Positions 43,102 to 54,398 of a stretch of 64,000 nt of DNA are shown here, piece after piece. Location of the stretch: positions 620,001 to 684,000 of the forward strand of contig NZ_OY726397.1 of NCBI RefSeq assembly GCF_963378095.1. The letters run 5' to 3'. Position 1 is the first letter of the stretch. Each line of letters begins with the position of its first letter. This DNA comes from Mycolicibacterium sp. MU0053 (GTDB lineage Bacteria > Actinomycetota > Actinomycetes > Mycobacteriales > Mycobacteriaceae). The notes under the pieces were generated by a model, which did no database searches, had not been told where the DNA came from, and saw only the letters and a list, made by a program, of their open reading frames with translations. Made by a program: the position numbers and the translations under genes.

Positions 43102-44517
43102 AGCATCCCCAATGTCTTGGCCGACCGTTACGCCAGCGCTGAAATGGTGGCGATCTGGTCGCCGGAAGCCAAGATCGTGGCCGAGCGGCGGCTGTGGCTC
43201 GCGGTGCTGCGGGCCCAGGCCGAACTCGGCATCGCGGTCCCCAACGGGGTGATCGACGATTACGAACGCGTGCTCGAGAACGTGGACCTGGCCTCCATCG
43301 CGGCGCGCGAGCGCATCACCCGCCACGACGTGAAGGCCCGCATCGAGGAATTCAACGCGCTGGCCGGCCACGAGCATGTCCACAAGGGGATGACCAGCCG
43401 CGACCTCACCGAGAACGTCGAGCAGCTGCAGACCCGGCGCGCCCTGGAACTGGTGTTCGCCCGCGGCGTCGCGGTGGTGGCGCGGCTGGCGGCGGCGGCC
43501 GTGACTTACCGGGATCTGGTGATGGCCGGCCGGTCCCACAACGTGGCCGCGCAGGCCACCACGTTGGGGAAGCGATTCGCCTCGGCGGCGCAGGAGACGT
43601 TGCTGGCGCTGAATCGGGTCGGCGACCTGCTGCAGCGCTACCCGCTGCGCGGCGTGAAGGGCCCGATGGGCACCGCGCAGGACATGCTCGACCTGTTCGA
43701 CGGCGACGCCGCGCGGCTGGCCGACCTCGAGTCCCGGGTCGCGGAGTTCCTGGGGTTCTCCCGCGTGCTCGACAGCGTCGGGCAGGTGTACCCGCGGTCG
43801 CTGGACCACGACGTGCTGTCCGCGCTGGTGCAACTCGGTGCCGGTCCGTCGTCGTTTGCCCACACCGTGCGGCTGATGGCGGGCCACGAACTGGTCACCG
43901 AGGGCTTCGCGCCCGGCCAGGTGGGGTCGTCGGCGATGCCGCACAAGATGAACACCCGCTCCTGCGAGCGGGTCAACGGGCTGCAGGTGGTGCTGCGGGG
44001 CTACGCCGCGATGGCCTCGGAATTGGCCGGCGCGCAATGGAATGAGGGCGACGTGTTCTGCTCGGTGGTGCGCCGGGTGGCGCTGCCGGATGCGTTCTTC
44101 GCGATCGACGGGCAGATCGAGACGTTCCTGACGGTGCTCGACGAGTTCGGCGCCTATCCCGCCGTCGTCCAGCGCGAATTGGACCGGTACCTACCGTTTT
44201 TGGCGACCACCCGCATCCTGATGGCGGCGGTCCGCGCCGGGGTGGGCCGGGAGACCGCGCACGAGGTGATCAAGGAACACGCGGTGGCCGTCGCGCTGGC
44301 GATGCGCGAACAGGGTCGCGAACCGGACCTGCTGGACCGGCTGGCCGCCGATCCGCGGCTCCCGCTGGACCGTTCGGCGCTCGACGCCGCGCTGGCCGAC
44401 AAGTCGGCGTTCACCGGGGCGGCCGGTGATCAGGTGGACGCGGTGGTGGCCGCGGTAGCGGAGTTGGTGCGGCTGCATCCGTCGGCCGCCGAGTACACCC
44501 CCGGCGCCATTCTTTGA
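43099..44517 (+). CDS. purB: Adenylosuccinate lyase
   Basis: 472-aa PurB, converting SAICAR to AICAR and adenylosuccinate to AMP in purine synthesis. The protein closely follows mycobacterial PurB from [24 protein letters not shown] to the end AEYTPGAIL. The fumarase-superfamily signature [10 protein letters not shown] is present (about 278-287), with His in [18 protein letters not shown] and Ser/His catalytic elements in [13 protein letters not shown] 43099 fits the conserved N-terminus and a leaderless promoter. It is followed 4 nt later by the cyp126-like gene, as in M. tuberculosis. Confidence 0.96.
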   Translation: MSIPNVLADRYASAEMVAIWSPEAKIVAERRLWLAVLRAQAELGIAVPNGVIDDYERVLENVDLASIAARERITRHDVKARIEEFNALAGHEHVHKGMTSRDLTENVEQLQTRRALELVFARGVAVVARLAAAAVTYRDLVMAGRSHNVAAQATTLGKRFASAAQETLLALNRVGDLLQRYPLRGVKGPMGTAQDMLDLFDGDAARLADLESRVAEFLGFSRVLDSVGQVYPRSLDHDVLSALVQLGAGPSSFAHTVRLMAGHELVTEGFAPGQVGSSAMPHKMNTRSCERVNGLQVVLRGYAAMASELAGAQWNEGDVFCSVVRRVALPDAFFAIDGQIETFLTVLDEFGAYPAVVQRELDRYLPFLATTRILMAAVRAGVGRETAHEVIKEHAVAVALAMREQGREPDLLDRLAADPRLPLDRSALDAALADKSAFTGAAGDQVDAVVAAVAELVRLHPSAAEYTPGAIL

Positions 44518-44521
44518 TGAG

Positions 44522-45748
44522 ATGACGCTGGCGGGAATCGATTTCACGGATCTGGACAACTTCGCGTCCGGGTTCCCGCATGCGCTGTTCGAGCTCCACC
44601 GCCGGGTCGCGCCGGTGTACTGGCACGAACCCACGGAGCACACCCCGGACGGGGAGGGGTTCTGGTCGGTGGCCACCCACGCCGAGACGTTGGCGGTGCT
44701 GCGCGATCCGGTGACGTTCTCCTCGGTGACCGGCGGCGGGCGCGAGTTCGGCGGCACGCTGCTGCAGGATCTGCCGATCGCCGGGCAGGTGCTCAACATG
44801 ATGGACGATCCGCGGCACGCGCAGATCCGCCGCCTGGTGAGTTCGGGACTGACACCACGGATGATCGGCCGGGTCACCGATGACCTGCGGTTGCGGACCC
44901 GCCGGCTGCTCGACGGGATCCAGGGCGGGGCCGAGTTCGATTTCGTGGTCGAGGTGGCCGCCGAGATCCCCATGCAGATGATCTGCCTGCTGTTGGGAGT
45001 GCCCGAATCCGAACGGCATTGGCTGTTCGAGGCCATCGAACCGAATTTCGACTTCGGCGGTTCGCGGGCCGCGTCCATCACCCGGATGTCGGTCGAGGAG
45101 GCGGGCTCTCGGATCTACGCCTACGGTCAGGAGCTCATCGCCGCCAAGCGCGCACAGCCCACCGACGACATGCTGTCGGCCGTGGTCAACGCCCGTCTCG
45201 AGGACCCGGAAGCGCCGACCCTGTCCGAGTTGGAGCTGTACCTGTTCTTCAATCTGCTGTTCTCCGCCGGCGCGGAAACCACCCGCAACGCAGCGGCCGG
45301 GGCGATGCTGGCGCTGGCCGAACACCCCGCGCAGTGGGAGCTGTTGCGGGCCGACCCTGCCAAGCTGGCGACGGCGGTCGAAGAGGTCATCCGCTGGACC
45401 TCGCCGTCGCCGTCCAAGCGCCGCACGGCCACCCGCGACGTCGAACTCGGCGGGCAGGCGATCGCCGCGGGGCACAAGGCCGTGGTCTGGGAAGGATCGG
45501 CGAATCGGGACCCGCTGGCATTTGCGGCCCCGGACCGCTTCGACATCACCCGAACACCGAACCCGCACTTGGGTTTCGGGCATGGCATTCATTACTGCCT
45601 GGGAGCGAATCTGGCGCGCCTCGAACTGCGGGTGTTGCTTGAGGAGATGCTGTCCAGGTTCGCCGCCCTCGAGGTGGTGCGGCCGGTCGAATGGACCCGC
45701 AGTAACCGCCACACCGGAATCAGACACCTCGTTGTCCGGGCCGACTGA
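44522..45748 (+). CDS. Cytochrome P450, CYP126-like
   Basis: 408-aa P450 with I-helix [14 protein letters not shown] (about 249-262), ExxR in EEVIRW (about 286-291) and haem loop [15 protein letters not shown] with Cys at about residue 359. It directly follows purB (4 nt), the position of cyp126 (Rv0778) in M. tuberculosis, and the I-helix/haem loop pattern is compatible. The natural substrate of CYP126 is not settled to my knowledge. The following membrane-protein frame overlaps its end. Confidence 0.86.
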   Translation: MTLAGIDFTDLDNFASGFPHALFELHRRVAPVYWHEPTEHTPDGEGFWSVATHAETLAVLRDPVTFSSVTGGGREFGGTLLQDLPIAGQVLNMMDDPRHAQIRRLVSSGLTPRMIGRVTDDLRLRTRRLLDGIQGGAEFDFVVEVAAEIPMQMICLLLGVPESERHWLFEAIEPNFDFGGSRAASITRMSVEEAGSRIYAYGQELIAAKRAQPTDDMLSAVVNARLEDPEAPTLSELELYLFFNLLFSAGAETTRNAAAGAMLALAEHPAQWELLRADPAKLATAVEEVIRWTSPSPSKRRTATRDVELGGQAIAAGHKAVVWEGSANRDPLAFAAPDRFDITRTPNPHLGFGHGIHYCLGANLARLELRVLLEEMLSRFAALEVVRPVEWTRSNRHTGIRHLVVRAD

Positions 45749-46661
45749 ATTGCGGCCGCCGCCGGATGTCTTCGCGGTGGTGATGGCCGCGGGCATCGTG
45801 TCGATCGCGGCGCTGGACCACACCCACCGGTGGGTCAGCGCCGGCCTGGCGCTGTTCGCGGCGGGCGCGCTGCCGGTCCTGATGGTCCTGGCGGCCCACG
45901 GGTGGCGCCACCGCGCGCTCGACCTCGCCGATGTGGACGTCGTGCTGCGACTCTTCACGTTCGTGGCCGCCGGCGCGGTGCTGGCGACCAGGTTCGGCGG
46001 ATCGTGGGTCGTGTGGCCGCTGGCCGCGATGGCGCTGTCGGCGTGGATGTCGCTGCTGCCGGTGCTGCTGCGCCGGATGCGACGCGTGGGCTGGCCGGGC
46101 CTGCGGGACCGCGCCCGGGGCGCCTGGGAGTTGGCCAGCGTGGGGACCTCGGCCCTGGCGATCGTCTTCGCCGATCTGCGCATGATGTTCCCGGCACTGC
46201 TGTTCTGGGTGCTGGCGCTGCTGATCTACGGATTCATGACCGCGCTGATCCTGCTGCGCACCGGGCATGAACGGCTGGACCGGGAGGGCTTCCAACCCGA
46301 CAGCTGGATCTTGATGGGCGCGTTGGCCATTGCCACCGTCGCCGGGGTGCACATCCACGCGCAGTGGCCGACCGAGGTGGTACAGCACGCGACGGTGGTG
46401 ACCTGGCTGGTGGCCACGCTGTGGATACCGGCCCTGATGCTGTTCGCGGTGCGCGGCGTGCGCACCCAGGTCCCGGTCCCGTCGGCCTGGTGGGCGATGG
46501 TCTTTCCGCTCGGGATGTACTCCTCGGCGACGTTCGCGCTGTGGAAGGAGGTCGGCTGGGGGTGGCTGCATCCCGTCTCCCAGGCCTTCTTCTGGACCGC
46601 GCTGGCGGCGTGGCTCACCGTCGCGGCCCTCTGGGGATTTCGGCGTGTTCTCACACGGTGA
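45732..46661 (+). CDS. TDT-family membrane transporter (tellurite-resistance/dicarboxylate type)
   Basis: 309-aa membrane protein with about ten hydrophobic helices. The opening [18 protein letters not shown] and the later [20 protein letters not shown] (about 255-275) are marks of the TDT family (TehA, Mae1, SLAC1-like anion or acid exporters). The start is uncertain: TTG 45732 overlaps the P450 end by 17 nt, and TTG 45750 or GTG 45777 are possible. Its last codons (RRVLTR-stop) lie inside repeat A2, whose loop supplies the TGA. Not part of the M. tuberculosis order as I recall it. Confidence 0.75.
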   Translation: MSGPTELRPPPDVFAVVMAAGIVSIAALDHTHRWVSAGLALFAAGALPVLMVLAAHGWRHRALDLADVDVVLRLFTFVAAGAVLATRFGGSWVVWPLAAMALSAWMSLLPVLLRRMRRVGWPGLRDRARGAWELASVGTSALAIVFADLRMMFPALLFWVLALLIYGFMTALILLRTGHERLDREGFQPDSWILMGALAIATVAGVHIHAQWPTEVVQHATVVTWLVATLWIPALMLFAVRGVRTQVPVPSAWWAMVFPLGMYSSATFALWKEVGWGWLHPVSQAFFWTALAAWLTVAALWGFRRVLTR

Positions 46662-46684
46662 GCGTGTGGGATCACGCCGAAATC
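46636..46684. repeat. Repeat family A, copy 2, containing both convergent stop codons
   Basis: 49-nt near-palindrome starting GATTTCGGCGTG and ending GATCACGCCGAAATC. The rightward TDT gene stops at TGA 46659-46661 and the leftward DUF559 gene at TGA 46674-46672, both inside the repeat. The element therefore encodes the C-terminal ends of two proteins and is the only sequence available to terminate both transcripts. Confidence 0.85.
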
Positions 46685-47526
46685 GCTTGGCGGATGACGG
46701 CAATGACGCGTTCGGGATGCTCGGTGAGGTCCCACCAGGTGAATCGCAGCACCTGCCAACCGAGCAGCGCGAGCTTGTTCTGGCGCTTGCGATCGGCAAC
46801 GAAGTCGTCGACGTCGCTGTGAAACGCCCAGCCGTCGATTTCGATCGCCACCTTGTGCTGCGGGAACGCCACATCGACGAGGTAGCCCCCAACGGGATAG
46901 TTCGCCACCCAACCGGTGATGTGGGCCGCGTTCAACAGCGCAATGTGCCGGCGTTCAGCCGTCGAGCGCGCACCGTCCTCGGCGGCTTGCAGCAGCATGC
47001 GAGCCCGCGGAGAACCGTAGCGGCCCTTGTTGCGTACCTGCGCGCGCCACAGTTCGGGTAGCTCGGTGGCGCGCTGCAACGCCCGATCCATGATCGGCGT
47101 GCCCCCACTGTGGACGGCCGCTTCGAGCACGGTCAGCGGCAACGACGTGACCCGCAGCCCACGTCGCTCGACGACGTCGGTCTGGGGAAGATCACGCCTG
47201 CGCAGGGTCGATCCGGGCCTGCCGCGGCCGTTGGCTACTCGGGGAACGGTGACCTCGACCAGATCGGGTGCGGTGCTGATGAGGCGATGCCACCAGGCCG
47301 CCGCGGTCCCGCTGGCCGTTGCGTTGGCGCCATAACCCCAAACCAGGGCGCGTATTCGCGCCGCATTGGTGAACGGGCGGTCGTCGGCGAAGAAGACGCC
47401 CGGTGACAACCGGCGCCAGCGGCCGGACACCACCCGTCGTCGGACTGCCTCACGGTGCATGCCTGCCGCGGCAGCCTGGGCAAGTGTGATCACGCCGTCG
47501 TGGCGGCGGAGGTAATCATCGACCAT
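46672..47526 (-). CDS. AbiEi-like N-terminal domain plus DUF559 (endonuclease-fold) protein
   Basis: 284-aa protein. An N-terminal winged-helix of the AbiEi_4 antitoxin type (DDYLRRHDGVITLAQAAAAGMHREAVRRRVVSGRWRRL, about 2-39) leads to a C-terminal DUF559/Vsr-like domain with PD-(D/E)xK-type residues: YLVDVAFPQHKVAIEIDGWAFH (about 220-241), then FVADRKRQNKLALLGWQVLRFTWWDL (about 246-271). Such proteins are common orphans in mycobacteria with no proven function. The AbiEii-type toxin partner is absent here. ATG 47526 was chosen because the domain starts there; the frame is open further upstream through repeat A3. Confidence 0.8.
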   Translation of the reverse strand: MVDDYLRRHDGVITLAQAAAAGMHREAVRRRVVSGRWRRLSPGVFFADDRPFTNAARIRALVWGYGANATASGTAAAWWHRLISTAPDLVEVTVPRVANGRGRPGSTLRRRDLPQTDVVERRGLRVTSLPLTVLEAAVHSGGTPIMDRALQRATELPELWRAQVRNKGRYGSPRARMLLQAAEDGARSTAERRHIALLNAAHITGWVANYPVGGYLVDVAFPQHKVAIEIDGWAFHSDVDDFVADRKRQNKLALLGWQVLRFTWWDLTEHPERVIAVIRQAISA

Positions 47527-47570
47527 GCCTATTAGGAGGTAAAACGGTCCGCTTCGGTTCCCTCGGTCGC

Positions 47571-47619
47571 GAATTTGGCGTGATTTCGCACGGTGAGCGT
47601 GCGAAATCACGCCGAAATC
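47571..47619. repeat. Repeat family A, copy 3
   Basis: Third copy of the 49-nt element. GGCGTGATTTCGCAC pairs perfectly with GTGCGAAATCACGCC around a 7-nt GGTGAGC loop, giving the most stable hairpin of the three. It ends 2 nt before the stop codon of the leftward membrane-protein gene (47622) and lies upstream of the DUF559 gene, so here it separates two genes of the same direction. Confidence 0.85.
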
Positions 47620-47621
47620 CC

Positions 47622-48230
47622 TCAGCGCAGGCCCGCGGAGCGCAGTTCGAGGGCGGCCAGGCCGCGCAGCGCGATCGGATCCTCGCGCCGCCACGCGCCC
47701 ACCGGGTCCACGCTGACCGCGGTGAGCTTGCGCAGCGGTCGGTTGGCCAGGGCGCGCAGCGCCAGCAGTTGCTCACCAGCCGGGGTGGCCGCCAACGCGA
47801 TCGCGGTCCACTTGCGCCGGAAGAACCGGATGCGCAGATACAGCCACGGGCCGCCGACCGCCAGGATCGGGGTGGCTGCCACCGCCAGCGCCAGCACCCA
47901 GGCCAACCAGGTCGCGGTGCTGTTGAGATTGGCGCCGGCCCCGGCCAGGTCCAGGGCCGCCTCGCTGGCCGCGGTCAGGGGCTTGCTCAGCTGGTCCCCG
48001 ATGAACGGCACCCCGTCGACGCTGTTGCCGGCGGAGTCGAGATTGCGGGAAATGCCGTTGGCCCCGCTTTCCACCTGCCGTCCCACGGCCGCGATCGAGG
48101 AGACCGCGTCGTGGACGAGCAACCCGACCAGCACCCAGATCACCGTCCAGGTGCTCACCACGACATCGCTGAGGACCTGCGCCAGGAACCGGTGCGGTCG
48201 GGTGGCGTAGGGCACAAAACGCGAACTCAT
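47622..48230 (-). CDS. Conserved membrane protein (Rv0779c-like)
   Basis: 202-aa protein with two clear hydrophobic segments (about residues 18-40, [17 protein letters not shown], and about 107-132, [31 protein letters not shown]) separated by a Ser/Asn/Gly-rich loop that should lie outside the membrane. The basic C-terminal ~70 residues should be cytoplasmic. No enzyme motif seen. Its place between cyp126 and purC on the minus strand matches M. tuberculosis Rv0779c, a conserved membrane protein of unknown role. Start ATG 48230. Confidence 0.78.
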   Translation of the reverse strand: MSSRFVPYATRPHRFLAQVLSDVVVSTWTVIWVLVGLLVHDAVSSIAAVGRQVESGANGISRNLDSAGNSVDGVPFIGDQLSKPLTAASEAALDLAGAGANLNSTATWLAWVLALAVAATPILAVGGPWLYLRIRFFRRKWTAIALAATPAGEQLLALRALANRPLRKLTAVSVDPVGAWRREDPIALRGLAALELRSAGLR

Positions 48231-48313
48231 GGCTTGATCCCAGCACGTCGCGCCCCGCTCGGGGGCCGATACCACCAGCCGGGCGGAGGCGGTGGGGCCC
48301 CGGGTCGCCCCGC

Positions 48314-48328
48314 TACGCTGGCCGGATG
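48314..48328 (+). promoter_or_regulatory. Probable leaderless purC promoter
   Basis: TACGCT (48314-48319) is a TANNNT -10 box exactly 6 nt before ATG 48326, with no ribosome-binding site. Same geometry as at gpx, the FAD dehydrogenase and purL. Confidence 0.55.
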
Positions 48329-49219
48329 CGACCCTCCCTGTCCGACTATCCGCATCTGTCCAGCGGCAAGGTCCGCGAGCTCTACGGCATCGACGACGAC
48401 ACCCTGCTGTTCGTGGCCTCCGACCGGATCTCGGCCTATGACCACATCCTGGATTCCGAGATCCCGGACAAGGGCCGCATCCTCACCGCGATGAGCGTGT
48501 TCTTCTTCGATCTGATCGCCGCCCCCAACCATCTGGCCGGCGCGCCCGACGACCCCCGCATCCCCGCGGAGGTGCTGGGCCGGGCGTTGGTGGTGCAGAA
48601 GCTGGACATGCTCCCGGTGGAGTGCGTCGCCCGCGGCTACCTCAGCGGATCGGGACTGCTGGACTATCAGCAGACCGGCCAGGTGTGCGGCATCCCGCTG
48701 CCGTCGGGTCTGACCGAGGCCAGCAAGTTCGACGAGCCGATCTTCACGCCCGCGACCAAGGCGGACATCGGCGACCACGACGAGAACGTCGACTACGCCG
48801 CGGTGGTCGAACTGGTGGGCGCGCAGCGGGCCGAGCGGTTGCGGGCCCAGACGCTGCAGATCTACCGGCAGGCCGCCGAGCACGCGCTGGCCAAGGGCAT
48901 CATCATCGCCGACACCAAGTTCGAATTCGGGGTGGACGCGGACGGCGGTCTGCGGCTGGCCGATGAGGTGTTCACCCCCGACTCGTCGCGCTACTGGCCG
49001 GCCGAGCGTTATCGGGCCGGTGTCGTGCAGCCCAGCTTCGACAAGCAGTTTGTCCGCAACTGGCTCACCTCCGAGGAGTCCGGGTGGGACCGGCACGGCA
49101 TGCAACCGCCGCCGCCGCTGCCGCCGGACATCGTGGCCGCCACCCGTGCGCGTTATATCGAGGCCTACGAACGGATTTCGGGTCTTCGTTTCGCCGACTG
49201 GATTGGAGCGCAGGGATGA
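48326..49219 (+). CDS. purC: Phosphoribosylaminoimidazole-succinocarboxamide synthase (SAICAR synthetase)
   Basis: 297-aa PurC, joining CAIR with aspartate using ATP. Conserved runs: [29 protein letters not shown] (ATP-binding start, about 11-39), [30 protein letters not shown] (about 88-117), [15 protein letters not shown] and [24 protein letters not shown] (about 192-220). Length and ends agree with mycobacterial PurC. Its stop overlaps the ptrB start (ATGA), so the two are co-translated. Confidence 0.96.
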   Translation: MRPSLSDYPHLSSGKVRELYGIDDDTLLFVASDRISAYDHILDSEIPDKGRILTAMSVFFFDLIAAPNHLAGAPDDPRIPAEVLGRALVVQKLDMLPVECVARGYLSGSGLLDYQQTGQVCGIPLPSGLTEASKFDEPIFTPATKADIGDHDENVDYAAVVELVGAQRAERLRAQTLQIYRQAAEHALAKGIIIADTKFEFGVDADGGLRLADEVFTPDSSRYWPAERYRAGVVQPSFDKQFVRNWLTSEESGWDRHGMQPPPPLPPDIVAATRARYIEAYERISGLRFADWIGAQG

Positions 49220-51327
49220 GCGCCAAGTTCGAACCGCCCGTCGCCAAGCGCGTTGAAACCCGTCGGGAGTTCCACGGCGACGTGTTCATCGACCCCTACG
49301 AGTGGCTGCGGGACAAGGCCGCCCCGGCGGTCATCGGCCACCTGGAGGCCGAGAACGCCTACACCGACGCGATGACCGAGCACCTCGAACCGCTCGAGCA
49401 ACGCATCTTCGACGAGATCAAGGCGCGGACCAAGGAAACCGACCTGTCGGTACCGACGCGACGCGGCGACTATTGGTATTACGGACGCAGTTTCGAGGGC
49501 AAGCAGTACGGCGTGCACTGCCGCTGCCCGGTGCGCGATTCGCAGGACTGGAACCCGCCGGTGTTCGATGAGCACACCGAGGTGCCCGGTGAGCAGGTCC
49601 TGCTCGACGAGAACCTCGAAGCCGAGGGGCACGAGTTCTTTTCGCTCGGCGCGGCCACCATCAGCCGGGATGGCACGGTGCTGGCGTACTCGGTCGATGT
49701 GGTCGGCGACGAGCGATACACGCTGCGGTTCAAGGACCTGCAGACCGGCACGATGTTGCCCGACGAGATCCCCGGCATCGCGGCCGGCGCCACCTGGGCC
49801 GCCGACAACACCACGATCTACTACACCACCGTCGACGACGCCTGGCGCACCGACACCGTGTGGCGGCACCGACTCGGCAGCGGCGCGCCGGCCGAGCGGG
49901 TCTATCACGAACCCGATGAACGGTTCTGGCTCGGCGTCGGGCGCAGTCGCAGCGATGCCTACGTGATGATCGGCGCCGGATCGGGGATCACCTCCGAGGT
50001 CTTCGTCGCCGACGCCGCCGACCCGAATGCGCAGTTCCGCAGCGTGCTGTCGCGCCGCGAGGGCGTGGAGTACTCGGTTGAGCACGCGGTGGTGGGCGGT
50101 GCGGACCGGTTCCTGATCCTGCACAACGACGGCGCGGTCAACTTCACCCTGGTGGAGGCGCCCGTCGACGACCCGGGCGATCAGCGCACCCTGGTGCCGC
50201 ACGACGACAACGTCCGTCTCGAGGCCGTCGACGCGTTCGCCGGGCATCTGGTGCTCAGCTATCGGCGGGCCGCGCTACCGCGAATCCAGCTGTGGCCCAT
50301 CACTTCCGACGGTCAGTACGCGCCGCCGGAGGAGCTCGAGTTCGAATCCGAGCTGATGTCCTCGGGGCTGGGCGGGAACCCGAACTGGGACGCCCCGCGG
50401 CTGCGGATCGCCGCGACGTCGTTTGTGATCCCGCTGCGGGTCTACGATCTGGATCTGCGCACCGGGGAGCGCATTCTGCTGCGGGAGCAGCCGGTGCTGG
50501 GCGAATACCGCCCGGAGGACTACGTGGAGCGCCGGGACTGGGCGCAAGCCCCGGACGGCGCCCGTGTGCCGGTGTCGTTGATCTACCGCAAGGGCATCGA
50601 ATTCCCGTCGCCGGCACTGCTTTACGGCTACGGCGCCTACGAATCCTGCGAGGATCCGCGGTTCTCGATTGCGCGGCTGTCGTTGCTGGATCGCGGCATG
50701 GTGTTCGCGGTGGCCCACGTCCGCGGTGGCGGTGAGCTCGGCCGGCTCTGGTACGAGAACGGCAAGCTGCTCAAGAAGAAGAACACCTTCACCGACTTCA
50801 TCGCGGTGGCCCAGCACCTGGTCGACACCGGCGTCACCCGGCCGGAGCAACTCGTCGCGCTCGGCGGCAGCGCGGGCGGCCTGCTCGTGGGCGCGGTGGC
50901 CAACATGGCCCCGCAGCTGTTCGCCGGGATCCTGGCGCAGGTCCCGTTCGTCGACCCGCTGACCAGCATCCTGGACCCCTCGCTGCCGCTGACCATCACC
51001 GAATGGGACGAGTGGGGAAATCCGTTGCACGACAGTGACGTCTACGCCTACATGAAGTCCTACACGCCGTATGAGAACGTGGCGGCGGTCGACTACCCGG
51101 CCATCTTGGCGATGACGTCGCTGCATGACACCCGGGTGCTCTACGTCGAACCGGCGAAGTGGGTCGCGGCGCTGCGCCACACCAAAACCGACGATCACCC
51201 GGTGCTGCTGAAAACCCAAATGAGTGCCGGCCACGGCGGTATCAGCGGCCGGTACGAACGTTGGAAGGAAGTCGCCTTCCAGTACGCGTGGCTGCTGACG
51301 ACCGCGGATGTTAGCGTCGGGCCATGA
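49216..51327 (+). CDS. ptrB: Oligopeptidase B / prolyl oligopeptidase family peptidase (S9A)
   Basis: 703-aa cytosolic serine peptidase. The N-terminal ~400 residues form the beta-propeller that limits access to short peptides. The C-terminal alpha/beta hydrolase has the nucleophile GGSAGG (about 552-557), Asp in [14 protein letters not shown] (about 637) and His in [16 protein letters not shown] (about 673). It cleaves after basic residues in known oligopeptidase B. ATG 49216 overlaps the purC stop. In M. tuberculosis H37Rv this locus is split into ptrBa and ptrBb; here the frame is intact. Confidence 0.93.
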   Translation: MSAKFEPPVAKRVETRREFHGDVFIDPYEWLRDKAAPAVIGHLEAENAYTDAMTEHLEPLEQRIFDEIKARTKETDLSVPTRRGDYWYYGRSFEGKQYGVHCRCPVRDSQDWNPPVFDEHTEVPGEQVLLDENLEAEGHEFFSLGAATISRDGTVLAYSVDVVGDERYTLRFKDLQTGTMLPDEIPGIAAGATWAADNTTIYYTTVDDAWRTDTVWRHRLGSGAPAERVYHEPDERFWLGVGRSRSDAYVMIGAGSGITSEVFVADAADPNAQFRSVLSRREGVEYSVEHAVVGGADRFLILHNDGAVNFTLVEAPVDDPGDQRTLVPHDDNVRLEAVDAFAGHLVLSYRRAALPRIQLWPITSDGQYAPPEELEFESELMSSGLGGNPNWDAPRLRIAATSFVIPLRVYDLDLRTGERILLREQPVLGEYRPEDYVERRDWAQAPDGARVPVSLIYRKGIEFPSPALLYGYGAYESCEDPRFSIARLSLLDRGMVFAVAHVRGGGELGRLWYENGKLLKKKNTFTDFIAVAQHLVDTGVTRPEQLVALGGSAGGLLVGAVANMAPQLFAGILAQVPFVDPLTSILDPSLPLTITEWDEWGNPLHDSDVYAYMKSYTPYENVAAVDYPAILAMTSLHDTRVLYVEPAKWVAALRHTKTDDHPVLLKTQMSAGHGGISGRYERWKEVAFQYAWLLTTADVSVGP

Positions 51328-51812
51328 GCCTCAACGATATTGCGCTGACCACCCTCGACGGCCAGTCGACGTCCCTGGCCAACTACGCCGACCGTGCCGT
51401 CTTGGTGGTCAACGTCGCCTCCAAATGCGGACTGACACCCCAGTACAGCGGCCTCGAGCAGTTGGCGCGCGACTACGCCGAGCGTGGCCTGACGGTGATC
51501 GGCGTGCCGTGCAACCAGTTCATGGGGCAGGAACCCGGCACCGCCGAGGAGATCCAGACGTTCTGCTCGACCACCTACGGCGTCACGTTTCCGCTGCTGG
51601 CCAAGACCGACGTCAACGGCGCGCAGCGGCATCCGCTCTTCGCCGAGCTCACCAAAACCGCCGACGCCGACGGCGAGGCCGGCGATGTGCAGTGGAACTT
51701 CGAGAAGTTCCTGATCGCCCCCGGCGGTGCCGTCGTCAACCGGTTCCGGCCGCGCACCGCGCCGGATGCGCCCGAGGTGGTCAGCGCCATCGAGGCCGTC
51801 CTGCCCGGCTGA
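51324..51812 (+). CDS. Glutathione-peroxidase-family thiol peroxidase
   Basis: 162-aa GPx-fold peroxidase. The peroxidatic Cys is in VASKCGLTPQY (about residue 36), WNFEKFLI holds the conserved Trp/Asn, and CNQFMGQEPG carries Gln. A further Cys in FCSTTYG (about 83) is the likely resolving residue. Mycobacteria lack glutathione, so the reductant is probably thioredoxin. ATG 51324 overlaps the ptrB stop (ATGA). TAGCGT (51312-51317) 6 nt before the ATG could also drive a leaderless message from inside ptrB. Confidence 0.88.
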   Translation: MSLNDIALTTLDGQSTSLANYADRAVLVVNVASKCGLTPQYSGLEQLARDYAERGLTVIGVPCNQFMGQEPGTAEEIQTFCSTTYGVTFPLLAKTDVNGAQRHPLFAELTKTADADGEAGDVQWNFEKFLIAPGGAVVNRFRPRTAPDAPEVVSAIEAVLPG

Positions 51813-51880
51813 CCCGGATGGCCACCTGACGTCCGGATGTCTGACACCGACTGGACACCTGAGGTTGCGACACTGGCCGC

Positions 51881-52585
51881 ATGACGGGGCAGTTGATCGT
51901 GTCGGTGTCGGGTATCAGCGCGCGGACAGTGTCCGCGGTGGACGAGTTCTGCGGGCAGCTCGACGCCCGCGGCGTGCCGGTGTCGCTGCTGGTGGCACCG
52001 CGGCTCAAGGGCGGGTACCGCCTCGACGAGGACCCGGGCACCGTGGACTGGCTTGTGCAGCGGCGGGCCCGCGGCGCCGCGGTGGTCCTGCACGGCTACG
52101 ACGACGCCGCGACCAAACGCCGTCGCGCCGAGTTCGCCGTCCTGCCCGCCCATGAGGCCAACCTGCGGCTGACGGCGGCCGACCGGATTCTGGACCACCT
52201 GGGATTGCGCACCCGCCTGTTTGCCGCGCCGGGCTGGTCGGTCTCCGAGGGCGCGACAAGGGTGCTGCCGCGCAACGGGTTTCGGCTATTGGTCGGGGCT
52301 GCCGGAACGACCGACTTGGTCCGCGGCGGGACCGAGCGGGCGCGCGTGCTGGGCATCGGCGCCGGGTATCTGGCCGAGGCGTGGTGGTGCCGGACGCTGG
52401 TGCTCTCCGCGCAACGCACCGCCCGTCGGGGCGGCATCGTGCGGCTGGCGGTGTCGGCGCCGCAGCTGCGTAAGCCCGGCCCGCAGCAGGCCGCGCTCGA
52501 CGTCGTCGACCTGGCGTTGCTGCACGGGTGCGCCCCCGGCGTCTACCGGTGGCGGTCCCGGTCGGCACTGGCGGACGCGGCCTGA
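51881..52585 (+). CDS. DUF2334 (polysaccharide-deacetylase-like) protein (Rv0784-like)
   Basis: 234-aa protein of the DUF2334 group, related to NodB-type deacetylases: LIVSVSGISARTVSAVDEFCGQLDARGVPVSLLVAP (about 5-40), VLHGYDD (about 69-75, a probable metal-ligand His/Asp region) and FAAPGWSVSEGA (about 113-124). The usual NodB start TFDD is absent (VSVSGIS), so catalysis is uncertain. Position matches M. tuberculosis Rv0784. No signal peptide. It stands 68 nt after the peroxidase gene. Confidence 0.78.
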   Translation: MTGQLIVSVSGISARTVSAVDEFCGQLDARGVPVSLLVAPRLKGGYRLDEDPGTVDWLVQRRARGAAVVLHGYDDAATKRRRAEFAVLPAHEANLRLTAADRILDHLGLRTRLFAAPGWSVSEGATRVLPRNGFRLLVGAAGTTDLVRGGTERARVLGIGAGYLAEAWWCRTLVLSAQRTARRGGIVRLAVSAPQLRKPGPQQAALDVVDLALLHGCAPGVYRWRSRSALADAA

Positions 52586-52608
52586 CGCGCCGGGCGCCGG
52601 GTGCGCCC

Positions 52609-52666
52609 AGATCGGCGAAATGCCGGAAGCTTCTCGCACAAAGTGGCCCAAAGGTGAGGTTGGGCG
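52609..52666. repeat. Repeat family B, copy 2, with terminal hairpin
   Basis: Copy of the family seen at 31886 and 54322, ending in the hairpin GCCCAA-AGGTGAGG-TTGGGC (52646-52665). Here it lies between two genes of the same direction, directly in front of the -10 box of the FAD dehydrogenase gene, and would insulate that promoter from upstream reading. Confidence 0.78.
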
Positions 52667-52671
52667 TGGGT

Positions 52672-52683
52672 TAGCGTGTCGGG

Positions 52684-52686
<3 letters not shown>
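52672..52686 (+). promoter_or_regulatory. Probable leaderless promoter of the FAD dehydrogenase gene
   Basis: TAGCGT (52672-52677) lies exactly 6 nt before ATG 52684. The 15-nt stretch is nearly the same as at the gpx start (TAGCGT, then GTCGGG or CGGGCC, then ATG). No ribosome-binding site. Confidence 0.5.
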
Positions 52687-54312
<1,626 letters not shown>

Positions 54313-54321
54313 CCCACCGGC

Positions 54322-54384
54322 CGCCGAGATCGACGCGAGGCCGGAAACCACTCGCACAAAGTGGCCCAAAGGTGAGTTTGGGCG
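54322..54384. repeat. Repeat family B, copy 3, with terminal hairpin
   Basis: Copy closest to B1, ending in GCCCAAA-GGTGAG-TTTGGGC (54364-54383). It lies between the convergent FAD dehydrogenase (stop 54312) and P450 (stop 54399) genes, consistent with a bidirectional terminator. Confidence 0.8.
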
Positions 54385-54398
54385 TACTGGGGGCGGGG

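Noticed and set aside
46672..47526. A complete AbiEi/AbiEii toxin-antitoxin system
   Set aside because: Only the AbiEi-like wing is present; neighbours are a TDT transporter and a membrane protein, with no nucleotidyltransferase toxin.
47534..47540. AGGAGGT on the plus strand as a ribosome-binding site
   Set aside because: No rightward gene starts after it; the sequence is in the leader region of a leftward gene.
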